From assembly GCF_042654525.1 (NCBI RefSeq), contig NZ_JBHSGP010000014.1:1054001-1118000 (forward strand): 64,000 nt of DNA, read 5' to 3'. This document shows, in pieces, positions 60,601 through 64,000 of the stretch (positions are counted from its first letter, which is position 1; every line of letters starts with the position of its first letter). The notes beneath the pieces are model-generated. The model saw only the letters and a program-made list of their open reading frames with translations, was not told where the DNA came from and searched no databases. This DNA is from Geojedonia litorea. GTDB taxonomy: Bacteria; Bacteroidota; Bacteroidia; Flavobacteriales; Flavobacteriaceae. The position numbers and the translations under genes are program-made.

Positions 60601-62562
60601 GGCGAATGGGATAGTGCTGGTACTTGGGAGAATAGTGCCTATAATATGTTGCCCAATGCTTTGAGTTTAGATGGCGTGACTTATATCGATTGGAATATTG
60701 TCGAAACATCACATGACATTACTTCAGGAGACCGTAACATCACGGTTTTAGGGTTGAAGAATAATTCAGGAACAATTACAATTGCAGACCCTAATGAGGC
60801 TCAAGACGAGACCAATTCGGGCCAAGGACTTACTGTAACGCATTATCTGGAATTAGATGGGGTTATTGATTTAGTTGGGGAATCTCAATTAATTCAAAGT
60901 GAGGGTAGTATTGTAGATGCAGATAGTGGCGGATATATTGAACGGGATCAACAAGGAACGGCAAATAGCTTTAACTATAATTATTGGTCGTCATCGGTTG
61001 CTCCAATAGCAGGCAATACAGCCACTAGAGGAACAGGAATAGCCGCAACAAACACAAGCCACACACTTGAAGACGTGTTGTTTGATGGCACCATATCATC
61101 AACATATCAGCCCATAACCTTTAATTCTTCAGTCACGGCGGCTGATTCAAGTACACCAACAACCCCAAGAACCATTAGTTCGAATTGGTTATATAAATTT
61201 TATGGTGTGGCAGATGATTATAATGCTTGGATAAAAATCAATCAATTGTCATCATTAATGCCAGGAGAAGGATTTACAATGAAAGGCACATCGGGTGCGG
61301 CAGATATTTTAACAAGTTCACAAAATTATGTATTTAAAGGACTTCCCAATAATGGAACGATTACACTAGCGTTGGATAAATCCTCTGGTGAAGTTGAAAG
61401 ACTTATAGGAAATCCATACCCTTCAGCTATCGATGCAACGGCTTTCATTATTGATAACTTAAGCCTTGCCGATGGGGGAACAAACACCAATGGAACGGTT
61501 TTCAATGGAGCGCTTTATTTCTGGGATCATTTTGGAGAGGAGAATTCACACCAATTGGGAGCCTATGTAGGAGGCTATGCAACAAGAAACTTAACCGGTG
61601 GCGTTGCAGCTATTTCAAATGATAGTAGAATAAACACGACCTCAAATGCAGGTGGTCCGGCTGTTGGAACTAAAATTCCAGGAGAATTCATACCTGTAAA
61701 CCAAGGGTTTTTTGTGTCCACAGCATTGGATGGATTTAATAATGATAATGGCGTACCTATAACCACTGTAGATGGTGGCACGATTGTATTTAAAAACAGT
61801 CAACGCGCATTTGTTACAGAAGCCATCAGCACAGAATCTAGTTTTTTAAGAACCAGCTCAAAAAGTAGTTCAAAAAGTAAAAAGGCAAATCCAATAATAC
61901 GATTGACCTATGATTCCCCACTGGGATACCATAGACAAATTGCCATTGGCACACATGAAAAGGCGACAGATGGGTTTGATTTAGGATTTGACGCTTTCAT
62001 TGCCGATATCAATGAAGAAGACATGTACTGGACTTTCAGCAAGCGAAAGTTTGTAATTCAAGGGGTGAATAGCTTTAATGCAGAACAAGAATTTCCTTTA
62101 GAGTTGATCGTGAAAAAGACAGGGACAGCCAAAATTAGACTGGACAGTATGGAGAACTTAAGTTCGAAAACCTCACTTTATATTAAGGATAAAGTGACAG
62201 GTGAAATAACTCAAATTAATGAGAAGCCATTCAAAGTTGAATTAGAACCGGGGACTTATAAGAATAGATTTAGTTTGGTGTTTCAGTCGTCTCAAAGCAG
62301 ACTTTTAGAATCAAATGAGATGGCTATTGATCAAGATTTTTCAGTAGCTTATACTTCAGAAGCCTCCTTATTACAAATTCAATTACCAAAAGACAGGAAG
62401 GCCAATAGCGTTGAAATATATGATTTTATGGGTAAAGAACTTAAGTCTTTAAAGCCAAGCGAGGTTAACCAAATAAAGCCAATTCGCATTGAAAAAGGGA
62501 TTTACATTTTGAAGATAACTACAGATCAAGGTGTAATGAGTAAAAAAGTCATTCTAAAATAA
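57652..62562 (+). CDS. Giant T9SS-exported surface protein with choice-of-anchor and LamG domains
   Basis: A 1636-aa protein with a signal peptide (FCLLFSIAANSQ). Residues about 140-275 look like a choice-of-anchor D/Ig-like module (EPEINVLGGNPFSDIVHG). Residues about 280-540 look like a concanavalin-type region (ITADFRLWLKSTRGV.., VAEVFTFAERV). A central segment has the IWDIAANSGYNYHVAGIGRD pattern common in Flavobacteriaceae surface proteins. A LamG-type domain is at about 743-903 (AFTISAWVKSAPTASTRTIM, HQVSLVYNNGTLFLYVDG). Residues about 1560-1636 form a T9SS type A sorting domain (VEIYDFMGKELKSL.., GIYILKITTDQG). It is probably surface-attached or released and may bind glycans or act in adhesion. 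It is monocistronic. Confidence 0.85.
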   Translation: MITAPFFNLHLFRISIFCLLFSIAANSQGDIQVEIIGGSIVYEYDIINITAGNAISFRVTNKGSNSNCGNLKIEDISLDPATGFTLEHESLPKNIKPEACKNGNKYVDFVITNVSGNCNAYTEVTILMNGSNGDFKFIFTLSGEPEINVLGGNPFSDIVHGSTTTSATNGTYYGVVDEGASVSRNFIITSTGSCPLDITSISSSLADFTVAPYIVLPDNTVANLPQSIDPGSYIIFIVSFLAPTPATPGTYTSTISIANSDNTTFTFDVSAEIFDFNIPGPGGITADFRLWLKSTRGVIKDGSSKVSQWKDIGTNGKHAEQPVSVNQPTYIDNAASNINFNPVIKFENDGSSLEQFLYNDDNGFYSQDMFIVMIPDATMTSSSSRNTIFAGVSSSSVGDLTGVGFGDYSTRFTNETLSYNQNTTGSFNGAAETNTSYSNAGIINVRNNSVSSPTGQDILFNASVLSTSSINDVSFANVGFTDTEAPYTVFGTEYWIGKNFDIQGSLNGRVAEVFTFAERVPDAGRQKIESYLAIKYGITLGASTEAQKDYVNSFGSKVWDIAANSGYNYHVAGIGRDSISDLNQKQSKTLNLTNEVTIGLDGIFTTNNANINEFKEDGDFLVWGSNNGSFSGTSSNTVTIASGITTSLTRIDRKWKIVESVEAVNGDVENVYVSIPTAAFSSFSKLATEEYVLIVADNANFGNGDIIDVIPLKSDGGSNLQTWYDFDGTKFFTFGKAPKLTEDHSISIASGDYLVGEYSLNLNVVAFTISAWVKSAPTASTRTIMAKGSKLQLRLNPSSQVEVIIDNVVTPRFTSTMVLNDNKWHQVSLVYNNGTLFLYVDGVLDKSEQNVVAPSPNYNHFSVGAVYIDKNNIINPFLGDIDEVYVWDQALTTNQVRYLMNQEVEKISEMINGRVVPAGASSNEAASIPYDKLKAYYDFNTFYGSTVESLVDDRNFIRLKYLDKSKSLVGSQTIPMPYVSVANGEWDSAGTWENSAYNMLPNALSLDGVTYIDWNIVETSHDITSGDRNITVLGLKNNSGTITIADPNEAQDETNSGQGLTVTHYLELDGVIDLVGESQLIQSEGSIVDADSGGYIERDQQGTANSFNYNYWSSSVAPIAGNTATRGTGIAATNTSHTLEDVLFDGTISSTYQPITFNSSVTAADSSTPTTPRTISSNWLYKFYGVADDYNAWIKINQLSSLMPGEGFTMKGTSGAADILTSSQNYVFKGLPNNGTITLALDKSSGEVERLIGNPYPSAIDATAFIIDNLSLADGGTNTNGTVFNGALYFWDHFGEENSHQLGAYVGGYATRNLTGGVAAISNDSRINTTSNAGGPAVGTKIPGEFIPVNQGFFVSTALDGFNNDNGVPITTVDGGTIVFKNSQRAFVTEAISTESSFLRTSSKSSSKSKKANPIIRLTYDSPLGYHRQIAIGTHEKATDGFDLGFDAFIADINEEDMYWTFSKRKFVIQGVNSFNAEQEFPLELIVKKTGTAKIRLDSMENLSSKTSLYIKDKVTGEITQINEKPFKVELEPGTYKNRFSLVFQSSQSRLLESNEMAIDQDFSVAYTSEASLLQIQLPKDRKANSVEIYDFMGKELKSLKPSEVNQIKPIRIEKGIYILKITTDQGVMSKKVILK

Positions 62563-62620
62563 ACTATAAATCAAACACTTACGAATGAAAATACTTAAAA
62601 TGTAATAGTGTAAAAATAAG

Positions 62621-62652
62621 TTTGCACATAAAAAAGCTAATACCTAAATTTG
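62621..62652 (+). promoter_or_regulatory. Consensus Bacteroidota promoter for the zinc-ribbon gene
   Basis: TTTG at 62621-62624 and TAAATTTG at 62645-62652 are separated by 20 bp, a textbook -33/-7 pair. Transcription should start near 62659, about 33 nt before the ATG. Confidence 0.8.
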
Positions 62653-62691
62653 AAAGAAATAGTTTAACCACAACAAAAACCTTATAACATT

Positions 62692-62835
62692 ATGGAAGGA
62701 TATTGCGTAAAATGTAAATCTAAAAAAGAAATTAGCGGTGCTGCCGAAGTTACTATGAAAAACGGTAGAAAAGCTATGAAAGGAAAATGCCCATCTTGCG
62801 GGACAGGCATGTTTAGAATTTTAGGTAAGGCATAA
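62692..62835 (+). CDS. 47-aa zinc-ribbon protein (DUF5679-like)
   Basis: A very small protein with two CxxC pairs: CVKC at residues 5-8 and CPSC at 33-36, enough for one zinc ribbon. The linker contains EVTMKNGRKAMKGK, and the protein ends FRILGKA. It resembles the DUF5679 family, small proteins of unknown role that may bind nucleic acid. It is supported as a real gene by an exact-consensus promoter, a short leader and a strong terminator. It is cytoplasmic and stands alone. Confidence 0.88.
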   Translation: MEGYCVKCKSKKEISGAAEVTMKNGRKAMKGKCPSCGTGMFRILGKA

Positions 62836-62928
62836 TTTAAGTTTTAGATTACATTATGTATCTAAAAAAGTCTAGAATTAGATACGTCATTTAAGCGTTA
62901 ATATTCAGACATTAATACTTTACAAGTT

Positions 62929-62961
62929 AAAAAAGCACCATTATTTTAATGGTGCTTTTTT
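62929..62961 (+). terminator. Rho-independent terminator after the zinc-ribbon gene
   Basis: A perfect 15-bp stem AAAAAAGCACCATTA with TAATGGTGCTTTTTT around a 3-nt loop. It would also terminate on the minus strand. Confidence 0.92.
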
Positions 62962-63023
62962 ATTTATACTTTAATACATGGAAACCTATGATTCATTCTT
63001 TTAGTCTTTAATAGCATAAATGA

Positions 63024-63698
63024 TTAATTGGAAATTAAAAAATCAGTAATAAGCTTAATTAGCTCATCGCGATATTCAGATTTAAATAAATGTTGCGCAT
63101 GGAATGACCCCTTAAAGGTTTTTAATTGCTTTGGAGGATTACTTTCATTAAAAATTTGGTTTACTTTCTTAAACAAACCCTCGCCTTCTGATACTACGAT
63201 TAATTTTTCGATGGTTTCACTTGAAATTGCTTTTCCTCCCGCTGGAGCAAGTAAAATCACTTTCTTTAAGCTGATATCCATTTCAAGTTCAAGAGCATTT
63301 AAAATAGCTGCACCGCCCATACTGCCTCCAACAAGAGCTATGCTATCATAACCTTCTTTTTTTAGATAATCTACAGCGCTTAAAATATCAAAAGCCCTGT
63401 TTGTTGTATTTCCTTTTTTGCTGTTTCCGTAACCCCTGAAATCTATACAGAGCGAAGCTATTCCTTTAGACTGTAAATGATCAGCCATAAAATACCAGCT
63501 TTCTTTATTAAAAACAGCGCCGTGTGCAAATACCACTGCAAGATCTTTGTTGCCCTCAAAAAATGAAGCTTCAATTATTCCGTCGTCTTGAGTTGAGAAA
63601 CTTACCAATTTAAAGTCAAGTGTTTCCTCTGTATTAACTTGAAAATTAATTGACATAACATTTAGTGAAACTATAAGTATAAAAACTCTACAGAACAT
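63024..63698 (-). CDS. Alpha/beta hydrolase
   Basis: A 224-aa protein with a hydrophobic N-terminal segment (FCRVFILIVSLNVMSINF) that could be a signal peptide or anchor. The fold markers are VVFAHGAVFNKESW (oxyanion region), CIDFRGYGNS, the nucleophile Ser126 in GGSMGG and a late KGSFHAQHLF segment that supplies the catalytic His. It resembles dienelactone hydrolase-like or small-esterase members; the substrate is unknown. It has a TAAATTTG promoter box 35 bp upstream (63733-63740, minus strand). Confidence 0.78.
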   Translation of the reverse strand: MFCRVFILIVSLNVMSINFQVNTEETLDFKLVSFSTQDDGIIEASFFEGNKDLAVVFAHGAVFNKESWYFMADHLQSKGIASLCIDFRGYGNSKKGNTTNRAFDILSAVDYLKKEGYDSIALVGGSMGGAAILNALELEMDISLKKVILLAPAGGKAISSETIEKLIVVSEGEGLFKKVNQIFNESNPPKQLKTFKGSFHAQHLFKSEYRDELIKLITDFLISN

Positions 63699-63732
63699 AG
63701 TTTGAATTTTAGTATCCTTTTTAAAGATAAAA

Positions 63733-63740
63733 CAAATTTA
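63733..63740 (-). promoter_or_regulatory. Bacteroidota -7 box for the alpha/beta hydrolase gene
   Basis: The minus strand reads TAAATTTG, an exact TAnnTTTG, 35 bp upstream of the start codon. Confidence 0.45.
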
Positions 63741-63920
63741 ATTTAGAATTAATCAGTTTCAATTATAACTATTTGCATCATAGTGTTCTATAAATCGGAA
63801 AAAAGATTTATTTTAGTAGGCGGTGCGAAAAATCGTGCATTATATTATCATAATAATCTGCCCAGATTTACTGTTATTCACCTATCTGTTATTAAATAGT
63901 AACCAACCAATATTTTAATA

Positions 63921-64000
63921 ATGAAAAATGTAAATCTTTTAAAAGTCGTTTTAATATCAATCTGTTTCCTTTTCAGTTTTAATTATGTTTTAGCTCAAGA
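63921..64000 (+). CDS. Exported protein, N-terminus only (cut by window edge)
   Basis: An ATG at 63921 opens a frame that reaches the window end. The 26 visible residues (MKNVNLLKVVLISICFLF, then SFNYVLAQ) form a typical Sec signal peptide with a predicted cleavage after VLA. Nothing can be said about the mature protein. The 222 bp upstream hold no exact promoter box. Confidence 0.6.
   Translation, partial: MKNVNLLKVVLISICFLFSFNYVLAQ

Noticed and set aside
1..64000. CRISPR arrays, rRNA operons, riboswitches and additional tRNAs.
   Set aside because: I looked for regular spacer-repeat patterns, rRNA-like sequences and cloverleaves and saw none besides tRNA-Asp. Short hairpins found are listed as terminators or repeats.

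Overview
The window is chromosomal DNA from a low-GC member of the Bacteroidota, almost certainly a Flavobacteriaceae species and probably a marine-type polysaccharide degrader. The evidence is direct: paired SusC/SusD proteins, type IX secretion (T9SS) sorting tails on two very large secreted proteins, a DnaE with an N-terminal proofreading exonuclease, a ribosomal protein S16 with a long Ala/Glu tail, many lipoproteins, and several Bacteroidota-type promoters (TTTG about 19-20 bp upstream of TAnnTTTG) ahead of genes. No plasmid, phage, integrase, transposase or CRISPR signature was seen.

Layout. 1-13.5 kb is mostly housekeeping: a partial metallophosphoesterase, a glutaryl-CoA-type acyl-CoA dehydrogenase, an APC permease translationally coupled to a guanidino-group hydrolase, TrmN6, RimM, S16, a small lipoprotein, DnaE, thioredoxin, a ClpP paralogue and a DUF58 protein. 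13.6-21.5 kb is an accessory segment anchored on tRNA-Asp. A two-gene cassette (a 1162-aa T9SS protein plus a lipoprotein) lies between two 185-bp direct repeats that begin inside the tRNA 3' end. Next come a lipoprotein and an AraC-HTH/TPR membrane regulator that share an intergenic region with 21-bp-phased operator-like repeats, and then a third, diverged copy of the structured repeat. 21.7-23.1 kb holds an acidic lipoprotein and a YegP-like protein.

23.7-33.7 kb is a signalling cluster: a membrane multi-PAS histidine kinase, a single-domain response regulator, a REC-PAS4-GAF-AAA+-Fis sigma-54 activator, a small STAS/SEC14-like protein, a second PAS kinase and a second response regulator. 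Two matched palindromes and a sigma-54-like promoter lie just after the activator gene, which suggests it drives the genes downstream of it.

33.7-52.9 kb is a polysaccharide utilisation locus (PUL): an esterase-like hydrolase, a sulfatase, a one-component propeller/Y_Y_Y/LuxR regulator, SusC, SusD, a GDPD-GH16 fusion, an EEP-family lipoprotein and a GH3 beta-glucosidase. It runs on in the same direction into glpD, glpK and glpF. The combination suggests use of a beta-glucan decorated with glycerol phosphate: glucan cleavage by GH16 and GH3, release of the glycerol-phosphate groups by the GDPD domain (and perhaps EEP), then glycerol uptake and oxidation by GlpF, GlpK and GlpD. This is an inference, and it is the most attractive metabolic proposal in the window.

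53-57.4 kb holds hutU and hutH (histidine to urocanate to imidazolone propionate) with a divergent LysR regulator. 57.6-64 kb holds a 1636-aa T9SS-exported LamG-type surface protein, a 47-aa zinc-ribbon protein with a consensus promoter, an alpha/beta hydrolase and the start of another exported protein.
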